A stretch of 64,000 nucleotides of DNA from Porites lobata (lineage: Eukaryota > Cnidaria > Anthozoa > Scleractinia > Poritidae), in contig CALNXK010000312.1 in the NCBI GenBank assembly GCA_942486035.1, forward strand, positions 337,111 through 401,110, given 5' to 3'. Position numbers and translations under genes: made by a program. The notes beneath the pieces are model-generated. The model was not told where the DNA came from and did not search any database. It saw only the letters and a list, made by a program, of their open reading frames with translations. Positions 34,933 through 46,990 of this stretch are shown piece after piece (position 1 is the first letter of the stretch; the number at the start of each line of letters is the position of its first letter).

Positions 34933-35080
34933 ATTGGTAATTGAACTTCGTGTCGAGCAATTTTGGTCTAAAATCATACTTGTGATTTCAAATCGAACTC
35001 GTGCTGCACGCTCGTTCGATTTTGAAATCACGCGTATGATTTCAGACCAAATTGCACTCCACTCAGTTCAATTACCATTA
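34933..35080. mobile_element. foldback MITE adjoining the previous one
   Basis: Left arm ttggtaattgaac...ttggtctaaaatcatac...gtgatttcaaatcgaac; the right arm is its inverted counterpart ending gttcaattaccatta. The two arms pair over most of their length around a centre near 35008. Confidence 0.8.
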
Positions 35081-38000
35081 TTTATGTAACTTTCTCTGTA
35101 TTAATGTTGTAGTTTAAGTGTAAGTGACGCATCATCATACTACCTGCTTCAATTAGCTCCGCTATTTCCAAGTAGTCTGTACTTGTAATTTATCAATTTT
35201 CATGTAAGGTAAAGTTTTGTGTTAAGAATTTTATTTTGTAAAATGCTGAAAAAACAGATAGCACCTGGTGAGAATAATGCTAAACAGGTTTCATTTTAAT
35301 AGTCACACCACAGAATTTCATCAGCAGATTTTAAATTTAGTACAAGATTCATTATTTATTCTGGGAATGAAGTGATAATTAACACATTTGTTATTGATGT
35401 ACTGGTTTGTGTGACCTATACTAGCACTACACTTGGTATTTTGAATTTCAATATTTTGCGTTCAGCCTAAAATGTTAGCTGGGCTTTCGGGCCGCCAAGA
35501 GAAACCAGAGTGATGGGGGGATTAAAATCCCACATAAAAATGACAAGATGCTCACATATATTAAAAAATTAGAGTGAAATCGCTAAAAGAGAACATTGCG
35601 GGTTTGATTCAGGGTTGAATTGAATCCTTATGAAATTATATGGACATTAATTTCTTTACCCACAATCTCAAGAAGTGCCAGTATGGGTAAAAATTATTGG
35701 TTATTTGTCCTAAACACCCTCAATGAGATCAAAACTAACATCATTCCCAGGGTTCTCTTCTACCCATCCCATACTCTAGGAGTTACATGACCAGACCCAA
35801 CCAGGGTCTCTCGATGGAAAGGAAAGAGAACCTGGGAATGAGGTTGGATCAAAACCTGTAAATCCAACACTTAAATGAGAACCAAGCATCCCCGTTAATT
35901 TAATATGGGAGTCAGCACTCATTCATAATGGAAGATAATACTTTTATCATAATTAGGACTGTAGAAAGACCATAAATGTCAGTATTTTTCTCACTGTATT
36001 CGAATTTCATGTCCAATCAGGCAGTCTATGTACCAAACAAATTATGCTAAGGCTTATTGTTTCCTATTTTTCCAAGGATGTTCTTATAATAAACCATTTT
36101 TACAATTAATTGCGTTAAAGGACAATTCCAAAACGTTGAGTCACTTAGGATTTTACTAACTGTAGTAAAAGAAACAGCTAAACACTTAAACGAACCAAAT
36201 AACTTAGACGGTACCTATATAAGATCCTTTAATTGACCAAAAAATGTCTTATTTTATTGCCACACCTACCAACTCTCACGATTCTGCCTTGACTCTCGCG
36301 ACTTTTTTTACTTTTCTCACGGCCTCACAAGACTCTCAATCTCACAGTTTTTTGGAAAATATTTTTCTGAAATGAAATGCTACCTTGTTGAATAAAAATG
36401 GATATTCCATGAGGAATTCTAGTGCCTGTTTTAATCTAGATCAAGAACAACGGTATTTCATTACTTTTTGTAGAATATCCAATTTTTTTTTACAGGTCTC
36501 CAGATTCTCCTTTATCAGGGGTTGGCAGGTCTGTATTGCTGTTTCTTACACATTTAACCTCCCTATGCTGTCCCTAATCAGTTAATTCTCCCTGAAAGAG
36601 AAACAGTGGCAAGTCAATAATAGTAGATTAACTACTTTCGGTCTCCACCAGTGAGAAGCACAGTGCCCCAGCAGCCACCATGAGGTTGCTGCATTCACTT
36701 GATGGGCCCACAGATAACTTACCTTATATCCTTGTTTGAGGCGTTCAAGTTAAAGCTAGCTTGCCCCTCTTTTGTTGTGCACATAAGGCTGCATCATCAG
36801 TAGATGTTTTGCAGCATCTCAGAGGGGTCAGACTAGCTGATGGAGCCGTGGCTCCTGGCTTCGGAATATTCTCTTTTGCCGGCTCTATCAGGTCTTTGAC
36901 AGACGTTTGTTGGCTGCATGCCTTACCATTAAGTAGAACCAGCAGGCGACTTCCCCTTCGTTGATTTTCCCTGTGTTTTCCCTGCCCCTCTCCAAACTGA
37001 TCTTTTATTTCATAAGAAGATCAGAGCATACGTCCTCATCCCCAGAATTGTAGACTACCACTTCCTTTGCTTCCACTGGGGCAATCGTACTTCTCAGTTC
37101 CTTTATATCTTCAACTCTTCTCTTTCCAATGCTTTCCTTACTTCCCAACTCTTTTCCTGGAAGTTAACATTTTTGTACTTTTATGAGACATTGATATTGA
37201 AACCATTGTGGAAAAAAGGAACAGAGATTTGTTAACAAAGTAATAATGATTAGTTATATAATAATAGGAATTGGTCAGCGGCACTTCATTAACTGTAAAG
37301 CGAGGTTTTTCCAGAATCTATCAACATTCTTGGGTTGCTTGTGTTCTGTGTACTTTAAAATGGATAGAACATGACACCACAGAGAACTGGTGTTGAGTTT
37401 AAGGTCATACTGATGTCACAGTAATCATGGGATTGCACATGCTAGTGATACAACAATCATTAGATTCGCCAGCACACATAATGTACACAAGCACTGTGCT
37501 CAATGTGCTAGGCAGTTGAATTCAAATTTCTCACTAACCCTGTCTTATCTTAACCTACTGGCTGTAAACAACCAAGCCCTGGAGAATAAATTTATCTTGT
37601 TCCTCACAGGGGGTTTATTTTTCCAGTCATGAACCCTACCTCCTACCCAGCTAACATTCCATGTAACTTTACTGTAAGACATTTGGTATTGAATCCACTC
37701 TCTTCCCTTGAAAAATGAATCCAAATCTTAACAAGCGTGCACTTTCTTCTGATCTAAGGCATTTGAGTATGAAAGTGAAAAATAGTATAATCCTACCATT
37801 GTTAGACAGTTCCTTTTATTGAGAAACCGTTGTCTCCTTCTTTTCTCCTTGTCTGCCTTACTGTGAGCTTGATGTCTTTGACTCCAATAACATCTTTTGA
37901 TTCTTTTTCCAATAACGCCTCTAGTGGGTAATAACACACCACCTGATAACATCATCTCTCTCACATACTTGACCATCTTAGTTCTCACAGTCTTGAACAT

Positions 38001-39615
38001 GCGAACATGGGATGTTACAAATTTTGAATTATTGCAGTTGGCACAAATTGAATTAAACAGACAATACACCCCACATGAGTCACATCAACTGTTTATAGTT
38101 TAAATTTGGAAACTACATGTCCCCAACTTCAATTTTCAACAAATTATATTAAACATACTACGTATGGTTCCAGAAAATATCCAAACCCCCACCATGGAGG
38201 GAATGGGAAATTCCCGGGTGGGTTAGAGGCCCAGGAAATTACAGAGGTGAGGGGGGTTGGACAATTAAAGTTCGAACATTGCTTCTTACGGACCTGGTAG
38301 ATCATTCTTAAGACATAAATAACTTAATATGTTATTAATGATTGTTCTTTTTTTTCTTAACTAAGTTTTCTTTCTTCCCAAAGCATTTGGGATGCAATTT
38401 CAAAGGAATTAGACCGACTACAACTCCTTTTATGGCATGCTCGTAGATTTGACTGCCATACTTGTTACCAGTCTCCCTAAAGACGTCAACACATTCTGCA
38501 ACAAAACACATTGTGTCAGTCAATCAATAAACTTTGCTTCAAAAGGCAGGAGATTAAACGTCTTGATCTCAGAATCTAGAGTTATTTTTCTATCTCCTCT
38601 CTGAAAGCATAACATGTCTGTGATCACATTGGTATTACAAATTCCAACATTTAACACAGGACGAGAAACCACAAATTTGCAAACTGAAACGTAGCAGAAG
38701 TGCGGTTAACTGTTGTGGAAATGTAATGGCTGACATGTGTTTCCGCTAGTAGATATGTGACGATTTCTGGTGTTTGTCACATTGTTTCATAGTGGAACTG
38801 TACCACTTACATGTTTTTTTCAAGTGTCTGTTCGTAGAAACACTTACTTCCATTGACGGACTTAATAGCAGAACTTGCGGAAACATGAGAAAACGTTTCC
38901 GGAAGCATCAACATCTTCTGTTTCCGTTCCATAATCAGGATAGCTATTGGCTGGTAATCTCGTGTTTCCATAATTTTAAATCATTCTTGTCTATTTGGTT
39001 TTTTTTACAGTTAAGGGATGAATTCTGACCAGTTGCCAAATAAAGGTCTCCGGAATCCTGGCTCAGGAGCACTATCACGTGTTTGCATTCATAATTTAAG
39101 TCCCTTAGCATTTATAAATTACGACACATGAATAATCCAGCAGATCAGTTCACATCAATATTTTTATCTACTTATACTTTGCACAGTGTGGCTATCGATA
39201 TCGTTGTAAGTACTACATGCACAGTACTCTGTAGTACTGGTATATTTATTGGCAATTAAGTTAGGATACCCTGTTTGCTGGCTAGATCGTAGATATTTGC
39301 TCTCTAGATTAAAAAATTGGATACACACCTCTGAAGCAATAACAATACGTCGCATAACAATAACAATATATATCATATATTTGCAGAATTATTGCAATTG
39401 TACACTTTTTTCTATAAATAAACCAACAAAACGATTATGATCGCGACATGCTTGAAAAAGTAAATTCTTAAGAAAGTTCTCTTGAAACAAAAGCAAAATT
39501 ATAGTCTCTACATCACAAGATTATGGCCTTTCTTTTCGAACTACCCAGCTAGGGCCGTTAATCGGACATGGTGTGTAGAAGATCTTTCACCACGGGGCAC
39601 AGTAGCACTAACTCG
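35081..39615. other. long stretch without a supported gene
   Basis: Two minus-strand frames look slightly more gene-like. 37728-38069 has a basic segment RTKMVKYVREMM...KADKEKRRRQRF. 38335-38523 has CVDVFRETGNKYGSQIYEHA behind a plausible acceptor (tttgttgcag). I recognise neither, and they do not join convincingly. Otherwise AT-rich DNA with short frames. Confidence 0.4.
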
Positions 39616-39828
39616 TCATTGCTTTTCAGATAAGCGGTTTGAATATGTTTCATCCAGTTTGGCCTTGATGTTCCTCAGTTTACTTCTTTCCCAGTGTAGT
39701 TTCCTTGTTTTCCTCGGTTTTGGGCCACTGCTTGGTTGCGTATCATTGTCGTTTTCCTCGGACAACATATACTGAAGGGCGTCTGGAGACGCAAGAATCA
39801 TATATTCTTGCTTTTTCCTTGTCTCCAT
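39616..39828 (-). pseudogene. short charged frame, possibly a transposon fragment
   Basis: 70 codons with an acidic stretch SEENDNDTQPSSGPKPRKTR and a basic end WERSKLRNIKAKLDETYSNR. I do not identify it. It ends about 130 bp before the gypsy pol relic on the same strand. Confidence 0.2.
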
Positions 39829-39959
39829 TCAAGAGGATTGTAGTCTCCGGACAGGATACCCGTCAAAACGTTCCTGAGAGAGAGCAATGTTACGGTCAAA
39901 ATCAATGACATCAAAAGCAAATTTAAATTACCAACTAGATGCCCCATTGGCGTTTACTC

Positions 39960-40629
39960 GTACCTTGTTTAACTTTATTTGCCCCTTATGAGAAATCGAA
40001 AGCAGCTGACATTATGCACAAATTTAGTGAAGCATCTGCGATGATTCTTGTCCTGGAACCGACCTTGTAGCATGCCAACATGTCCACGTGCATGATTGTT
40101 TGCTTAAGCCTCTCGAAAGCAGTTTGCTGTTCTGCCCCCCCATTACACAGTTAACACCTTTCCTCGTGAGGTCCTATGTAAATCGCGCTAATGATCCTAC
40201 GTCTGGCAGGCATGAACTTCGCAGAGTATTGTACTAGTCCCATAAACGACCTGTCCTCACTGATTTCCTTTGGAGCTCTCGCTTCTTGGATAGCTGCAAT
40301 CTCCTGGTTGGGTTAACACCATAACTAGTCAGTTTGTGCCCGAAAAAGGTAAGCCTTGATAGGCAGAATTCACACTTGCCACTATAAGCATCAATCCAAC
40401 CCATTTGAGGCTATCCAACACCGCAAATAGCCTCCTGTCATGCTCTTCGACACTCTTCCCATGGATAATTAAATCAGCAGTTGTATTTACCACGCCCTCA
40501 CAACCTTCAAGCACATCTCGAACAATTTGCTGGTACTTCCCTGGGGCAGGAGTCATGCGAAACATAAGCCACTTGTACTTTCCTGCCCTAAAAACTTGAG
40601 ACCTAAATGACTTAAGTAGCACTTATCAA
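39960..40629 (-). pseudogene. Ty3/gypsy reverse transcriptase/RNase H relic
   Basis: Starts in the RT fingers/palm with KYKWLMFRMTPAPGKYQQIV, then ADLIIHGKSVEEHDRRLFAV, where the catalytic YxDD-type region reads TTADLII. The thumb follows (IQEARAPKEISEDRSFMGLV) and the RNase H start (TRIIADASLNL). Several stops and frame changes, including two close together near 40315. On the minus strand but upstream of the gag relic at 31.9 kb, so it is a different insertion. Confidence 0.75.
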
Positions 40630-41300
40630 TAACTTGATGATGAACGTAATCATCCTGCAGGACCCCGAAATCACAGCTCGCAGCCCCCTGCTGAAGCCTA
40701 CACACAAATTGGTCCACTGTCTCATAACTAGCTTGTGCAATCTGCTAGAAAAAGTGACTTTCAAATGGTACAGTTCAACAACCACCCACAACCATCTACA
40801 ACCACCTCAAAAACATCTACAACCACTCGCAAACAATCTAAAACCATCTAAAAAAAGGTATAAATGTCTGAAATAGGGCGAGACGACAACATGTCACGAA
40901 CATGAAATATGAGAATCGAACAAAACATCCACTTCCCCCTAAAAATTGAAATGCGAGATCATGGTAAGTATATTAAAAGACTTAAAGAACTTTACAAAAT
41001 GAACTATCAAGTCACAAGAAATAATAAAATAAAATAACAAACTCGTAGTCGAAAGACTGACTTGATTTGGCTTTTTCTACCCTGGGTACCAGTGAGACGT
41101 TTTGGTTCACGTTTCATTTGTTTACGCAATGGCACAAGGTAGGGTTTCTCTCTCTCTCGGAGTCTGCTTCACTGCTGTTTTGTTCTGAGGTGGCGGATTA
41201 TATTCCTAGGAACAAGTTAATTTTTTTAGCATCTCATCCGCCAAACATGTTTGTACATTCCAGGTGACTCCTTTAGATTAACCCTAGTGTCTTTCACACC

Positions 41301-41356
41301 CGTTTCCTGTGTCATCATGCAAGGCTAAACTCCGTTGCGTCACGACACAGGAAACG
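41301..41356. repeat. 56 bp hairpin
   Basis: cgtttcctgtgtc is followed after 30 bp by gacacaggaaacg, a perfect 13 bp inverted repeat inside the larger inverted-repeat element. Confidence 0.8.
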
Positions 41357-41599
41357 GAGACTAGTAGGTGTAATCATTGTTAAAAATGTTATTTAAAAAA
41401 AATCTATAATGCAATGGATTCAGAAAAAAACAAGTTAAGACGAGCCGAAATTAATAAAATTGGGTTGAAAAATTTTAATAGTGAATGATTGTATTTAAAG
41501 TAATTTACCTGGATTTTTATATACCTTTATTATGTTTTGGAACCCAACTTTCACCCCGGCCCTCCTCTTGGGATTGATGGGAAATGCGCGCTTCTTATT

Positions 41600-41665
41600 T
41601 TCGCTTTGCTCGTTGTAAATACGTCCCCACTATACTATCTAAGAGCCTGGCACAGGCTAGAGTAG
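41600..41665. mobile_element. fragment of the hAT-type MITE
   Basis: actatctaagagcctggcac followed by aggctag matches the right end of the MITE at 9682-9835 with few changes; the rest is diverged or missing. Confidence 0.45.
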
Positions 41666-42544
41666 CTGGAACTTTACGAGCTTAAACGGAACGAAAAATT
41701 TGGATCACATATTCGGGTCCTCCCTCCCCTCCAAGGGACGTTACTGGTAAGAACGTTTTGATTCATTTTGCTGAAAAGAATTATCAAATATCATGATATA
41801 ATGTTTTCTAATTCTTGCAACTGTAAACGGGTAAATAGCTGTATAAAGTCAGGCCCTACAAGTGAGACACGTTCACACTAGACTAAAGGATTCTGTGGGA
41901 CTACATACATGTGTGTGAAACTATTTCAGACATTTAAGTACCCTGTCTTAGATGGTTTTAGATTGTTTGCGAGTGGTTGTAGATGTTTTTGAGGTGGTTG
42001 TAGATGGTTGTTGAATTTTTTGAGGTCGTTTTAGGTGGTTGTAGATGGTTTTAGGTGGTTTTAGGTGGTTTTAGGTCGTTCCATGTTTTAGTAACTACGG
42101 TGGACTGTTTGGATAAGGTACTATTTGTCTCGAAGATAATATCAAAGAAAATAGATTTTAACTCTTGTGCTACTTTGAGCTGATTGCAGGAAAAATATAG
42201 TTCTTAAGAGGAAAGGTTTAATTGTCTGGTTAAACTGCAGGTTTTCGTTATTTCTTTGGCTGAGCTGTCTGGTCACTAATGATGAAATGGAAGCACTCAA
42301 CAGGATAATTGGTAAAGGAAATAATAGAACTCTACAGTGTTAAAAGGAAGGGGTGCGAGATTTTTCCCAATGGAGAAAGCTAGAAAGAAAAAGCAGTAGT
42401 GACTTCTTGCAGTGGTGGCGGCCAAAGCAAAGAAACATGAGTCAGGTTCTCTTTAGGGCAGAAATGTACAGTTGGAAGTCGTCGGAACGAAAGACAACAG
42501 AGTAAATTGTCAGAACTAAAGAAAGATGGTTTTCCAAAAATGTA

Positions 42545-42877
42545 TTAGTTAAAGAAATTGCATTGGTCTTTGCATTGATCTCCAAATACACTTAAAAGGA
42601 GGATGAACATTTTAGACAATGTACTGTACTGTTTAATTTTTGTGTTCATTACTTTGTCGATTGCATTTCTGAGATCTGACTCCTTCTTTGGAGGTGACTT
42701 GATGCAGTCGATAAGCATAGTCCCATCGATTTTATGCATTTCCTTAACAGACATGTCATTGCCATATTCGAGAGTAGTAAGGTGGTCTTGTTCAAATGCT
42801 GGATCCAAAAATCTTATACCAAAGGGTTGTCTTCTTGTCAAGCTGTTGTGAACGTCTTTTTTTTCAGTTTGATTCAT
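42545..42877 (-). CDS. unrecognised 110-codon open frame
   Basis: Contains RQPFGIRFLDPAFEQDHLTT, KEMHKIDGTMLIDCIKSPPK and SDLRNAIDKVMNTKIKQYST. The composition is that of a real soluble protein exon, but I cannot name it. It lies between two repeat elements and is probably a piece of a transposon gene. Confidence 0.25.
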   Translation of the reverse strand: MNQTEKKDVHNSLTRRQPFGIRFLDPAFEQDHLTTLEYGNDMSVKEMHKIDGTMLIDCIKSPPKKESDLRNAIDKVMNTKIKQYSTLSKMFILLLSVFGDQCKDQCNFFN

Positions 42878-43065
42878 CTAACAACACTTACCCAACAAAA
42901 GTTACCTTTAGATAAACTAAAAAAATAATAACAATAAAGAAAAAATATATTACGATACTTTACAATGAATTACAGTACATTGCATTACAGTCTTGCTACA
43001 AAAGTACAATGAAATGCAAGTGTAATGTTGAGTATAACCTTACTAGTTGAATTAATATTGTTAGC

Positions 43066-44125
43066 AAACAAACTTCTCAATTAAAGGCTTCCATTTCTTA
43101 TAATAATATTTTTGTTTTTCTATCTCGGCTTTGTTTACCACTATAGTTAGATAATCACTTCATAACAAAGGCTCTTCTCTGATACTGCAGCAGTATATAA
43201 TATTTCGCCGGTAGTAAGAGATGATTAGTTAACTTATTGAGGTGATTGTTACCAATAACACCATACACGATTTTAATGGTTGATAGTTCTAGCCCTATTG
43301 ATACGTGAGACTTGTACCAGTCCAGGAAAGCTTCCCAGAACTCTGAGGCGAACTGACACGAGATTAGCATGTGCTTCAGATCTTGTTTTGTTCCCAAGCA
43401 TAGATAGCAGAGATCACTGTTGGCGAGATTAGCTCTGAACAATATTTACTCAGTAAAACCAATGTCATGTAAAATCTTGTATTGGAACATTGTTAGCTTT
43501 GTTTCTTTGGTGCAAAAAAAAGCAAACTTAAAGTAGCCGTGTATGTGGTCCGGTGGTAACCCATTGTCAATACGGCATTGAGTGGCTCTAGGTTCCTCAA
43601 ATATGTCATTAAAAAAACTCTCGGGTATAGCCTTGGTTGTTAGTGCTTTCAAGCTCTGACGTTGCTGTGTAGGTTGCTGTTTTTGTGCATTTATTTGTTT
43701 AATAGAGTTTTTATATTGATTTGGCACATCGTTTATTACTTTGTAATAAGTCAAAAAGTGTGTTTTTATCTTGTAACGGGTTTTAAATTCTTCATAAGTA
43801 AGGAAATCAAGATCAAGATTAGGATCGAGAAGGTTTTCTATAGTGGAAACTCCTCTACTAAGCCGTGTTCGAAAGAAGATCGTAATATTATCAATTTTAA
43901 TATCTTTGTTGCTCCATATGATCGTGTTTCTAGTACATGGCTTAGTATTAAACTCAAACCAGTATTGCAGTGTTCTTATGTAGAAGAGTGGAAACTCCTT
44001 AATGTTGATATCTTTCCTGCTGCAGTTGCACTTAGAGAGGAAGGAAAAACCTCCCAAGTGTGAAGTGGCTTCATTAGGAATAACCGTCCATGCTGAATTC
44101 TCATTCAGTGTAAAGTGCCTTATCC
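43066..44125 (-). pseudogene. C-terminal part of a LINE (L1/Tx1-like) ORF2
   Basis: The frame from 44125 has NENSAWTVIPNEATSHLGG, LLDPNLDLDFLTYEEFKTRY, FEEPRATQCRI and KETKLTMFQYKILHDIGFTE. TAA follows (one change from AAA), then FRANLANSDLCYLCLGTKQD with the Cys/His end of a LINE ORF2 (LKHMLISC...FW). A frameshift near 43185 leads to YLTIVVNKAEIEKQ and the true end at 43066. The order matches L1/Tx1-type C-termini from memory. 5'-truncated. Confidence 0.8.
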
Positions 44126-44169
44126 TAATGCATTTGTGACAGTGAAAGGCGAAATGGACGCTAACGGTT

Positions 44170-44520
44170 ATCCGTTTCAAGAGGGTAAGCGTTTGTTATC
44201 CATTCGTTGTTCTTTCGTACGCTTTTAAAAAACCGTTTGAAAAAATTAGCATTTGTCTGAATGGTTTGCCTATCCATTCCAAAAAAATTAGCATCCGCTC
44301 GAACGGTTTTGCTATCCATTAAAAAAAATTAGCATCTGTTTGAACGCTTTGCCTGTCCATTCAAAAAATTTGGTATCCGTTCAAAGGATTCCAACATCCG
44401 TGCGAATGGTTAAGACATCCATTCGAAGGATTTTTGTATTTGTTCGCAAACTGAACATGTCCATTCCAAAGGTTGCAGCATCCCTTCAAACGATTTAGCC
44501 TCTCATCCTCGACATTTTCC
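44170..44520. repeat. degenerate tandem repeat, period about 48 bp
   Basis: Variants of atccgttcgaacggttttgc, tatccattcaaaaa and attagcat recur about seven times with decreasing similarity toward 44520. Two phrases alternate: ccgttcgaacggt-like palindromes and tccattc runs. Confidence 0.75.
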
Positions 44521-44608
44521 TATCCGTTCGACGTGAATGTGAAAGGATAAAATGACGATCTGAACACTAACAAACATTCGATATTTTCAGACAATAATTT
44601 CCTACTGA

Positions 44609-46334
44609 CAGGTAAGAACTATCCTTGTGCCTGCAGTACTGTATCTTTTTGTCGTAGCAACGATTGTGACAGCAGTCAATTGTTATCCTGCAACAAGACG
44701 CAGCAAGAGAAAAACCGGATAGTCACGGCTTTACTTACGACGCACAAATCCAAAGATACGTAAAGATGGCTTAGCTCTATATCAGTGACTCCAACGAGAT
44801 TGTACAAAAGGATAAGAAATTTATGCGAGAAACTTGCAGCAATTATGTAAAAGGTCACCCTTGTTCAGGACAGTTTTCAGTGCAGACTGTTCTCTACAAC
44901 TTATATAACTGCCTTGAGCTTTCGAGCAGCGAACTTGACCTTGTCGTCCTCTCCAATATTCACGTCTTCACAAAAACTGAAAAAATCAGCGACAAAAGGA
45001 ATAGAAGTCCTTGATGCAGCTTCACTTATCAAACAATTCCAATCTGCAAGGAGATGTTCTTACATCTTTACGGAAGAGGCTATTCCAGATTTCGAAGACT
45101 AAGAGAACATTATCAGGAACACAGGATTTATCCAAGAACTCATGGAAACACCAAACGAGTGCCTAAAAACGCAACTTCCGAAAAATCGCTTGAGGCTGTT
45201 CATGCATTTATTGACAATTATGTTGAAGAAAATGCGATCATGCTTCCTGGAAGGTTCCCGGGATTTAAAAGTGAAGAGATTAGACTCTTGTCTTCGTTGG
45301 AAACAAAGATGAGCGTTTGGAGGGAGCACAAGAAAACTTGAGGTGTTTTAAACGAGAGAGCCGTAAGTTACAAGAAATTCTTACAGCTCTGGGACGAATT
45401 TTATCCTGACGTGGTCAACTCTAAACCAATGATGGATCTTTGTTTAACGTGTCAGTGAAACACGACGAAACTGCAGCGAGCTGCTAGCCTCTCAGATGAA
45501 GGAAAATCAGATTGTGTAAAGGCTCACCAGGAACATTTGGACATTGCGCAAAGCAAGAGAGAATGTTACAGGAACCTCGTAAGGAATGCGTGAGATTTCT
45601 TCAAACAATTGACGCTAATACTCTGCTGATCTGTGAAACCCGAGGGGCCTGTTCTTTAAATGCATCAATACATTACTCATTTGACTTTGCATAACAGATA
45701 CATGTACCAAGCAATGATTGAATAACCATAAACTGGGAGAACATCATGCGCATCTTTATGCGGACAATTGCACCGGCCAAAACAAAAACAGTTTTTTCCT
45801 TTGGTACCTGACATACAGAATTTTGCTCAAACTTCACCGCTCAATTACTCTTTTCTAATAGCAGGACACACAAAGTTTGGTCCTGATCAATCCTTTGGCT
45901 TGATTAAGAAAGTATATAAGGTGACTCATGTCTCTTCATTGTATGAATTTGCTAGATTGGTTGAGACCTCTAGTAACAGTGGCTTAAACAAAGTACAGCT
46001 GGTTGGAACCCATGATGGTCGAATCATTGTTACTGTACGTGACTGGGCGTCATTCCTTGGCCAGTATTTTAGAAAGTTCCCGAACATTAAGAAGTGTCAT
46101 CATTTCCGGTTTTCTTAGGAAAACCCGGGAACGTTTTATTATAAAGAATTTGTGAACAGCCCTGAACATTCTTTCATGTTGTTGAAAACTCAAGCCGTCC
46201 TTCCACCCTCTACAGCTACTCCTCCAGTAATAAATTCAAGCGAACTGTCTCAAGAACAAACACTTTAGCTCTATCGTGAGATAGGACAATTTTGTAAGCC
46301 AGGAACAGAGGACATTGTAGCTCCTGCCCCTTAG
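44609..46334 (+). pseudogene. DUF7869-type transposon-derived protein, multiply broken
   Basis: Recognisable order: a diverged Cys-rich start (44609-44820), then FRRLREHYQEHRIYPRTHGN (about 45080-45150), FIDNYVEENAIMLPGRFPGF, KMSVWREHKKT, KPMMDLCLTCQ and AHLYADNCTGQNKNSFFLWY (about 45755). A one-base frameshift near 45845 leads to FLIAGHTKFGPDQSFGLIKK, and VRDWASFLGQYFRKFPNIKK follows to the stop at 46118. Coding-like text goes on to about 46334 (NSPEHSFMLLKTQAVLPPS). At least eight stops or shifts. The DNC-GQNKN and GHTKFGPDQ motifs are those of DUF7869, common in cnidarian and plant transposon-like proteins. Confidence 0.82.
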
Positions 46335-46379
46335 CTGTTGTCAAACTACTAAATTTATCGATCGAAAATATTCCCTTGT

Positions 46380-46990
46380 AGAATCAGACACTATGTAGAA
46401 TCTATGCAGATGCTATGTCACAAAGCTATGTAAAACCTATGTCAATCAATCATACATTGCTTTAACCAGGTCCTATGTTGTTTCTATGCCAGGACTATTT
46501 TGTTTGTATCGAAAATGCTATGTTTTCACTAGTCAAGCGGAACCTACTTAAAAGCTATGCAGTTTTTAAAGGTAGGAAAAAAGGAAGAAATGACATAGTT
46601 TCCACATAGCCTATACATATAATTTACTTAGCTTTTGGAAAGAGATTTTACACTTCATAGTCAACCTTATACAAAAATCAAAGAAAATAAATAGCCTTCA
46701 CATAGGACTGAAATAGACTTCACATAGTCAAGTGGAACAGGGAACAGTTGATTAAATAGCTTTTGAATAGGGTTTGCTTAGAATTTAGATAGCCTAGAAA
46801 TAGTAAAAACATATGATAAGCATAGCCTTTTTTAAAGGTGACATATACTTTGCATAGCATTAAAATAGGGAAAACACAGAACAAATAGTCTTTGCATAGG
46901 TTTGAAATAGGATTTTAATAGTATTTGAGTAGGTAAAACATATCACATACACAGCCTTTAATTAGACTTCAAACAGAAATTACATAGAAT
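46380..46990. repeat. dyad-symmetric region built from ctatg and catag phrases
   Basis: The left half (to about 46570) repeats gctatgt, cctatgt and tctatgc; the right half (from about 46590) repeats acatag, catagcc and aaatag. The centre is near gcagtttttaaaggtagg. Longer paired phrases include cctatgtcaatc-like and cactagtcaagcggaac versus cacatagtcaagtggaac. It looks like a strongly diverged foldback element. Confidence 0.5.

Larger units (their letters stand above)
40774..42015. mobile_element. 1.24 kb element with ~95 bp inverted ends of caaccatct type
   Basis: Left arm 40774-40876 (ttcaacaacca ... cctcaaaaacatctacaacc ... cgcaaacaatctaaaaccat ... aaatgtctgaaatag). The inverted arm is at 41921-42015 with the same blocks. 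The right side continues in ggtggttttag-type tandem repeats to about 42080. The 1.04 kb interior has no recognisable gene. The arms are built from short tandem-like blocks, so a non-autonomous foldback-type element is likely. Confidence 0.7.
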
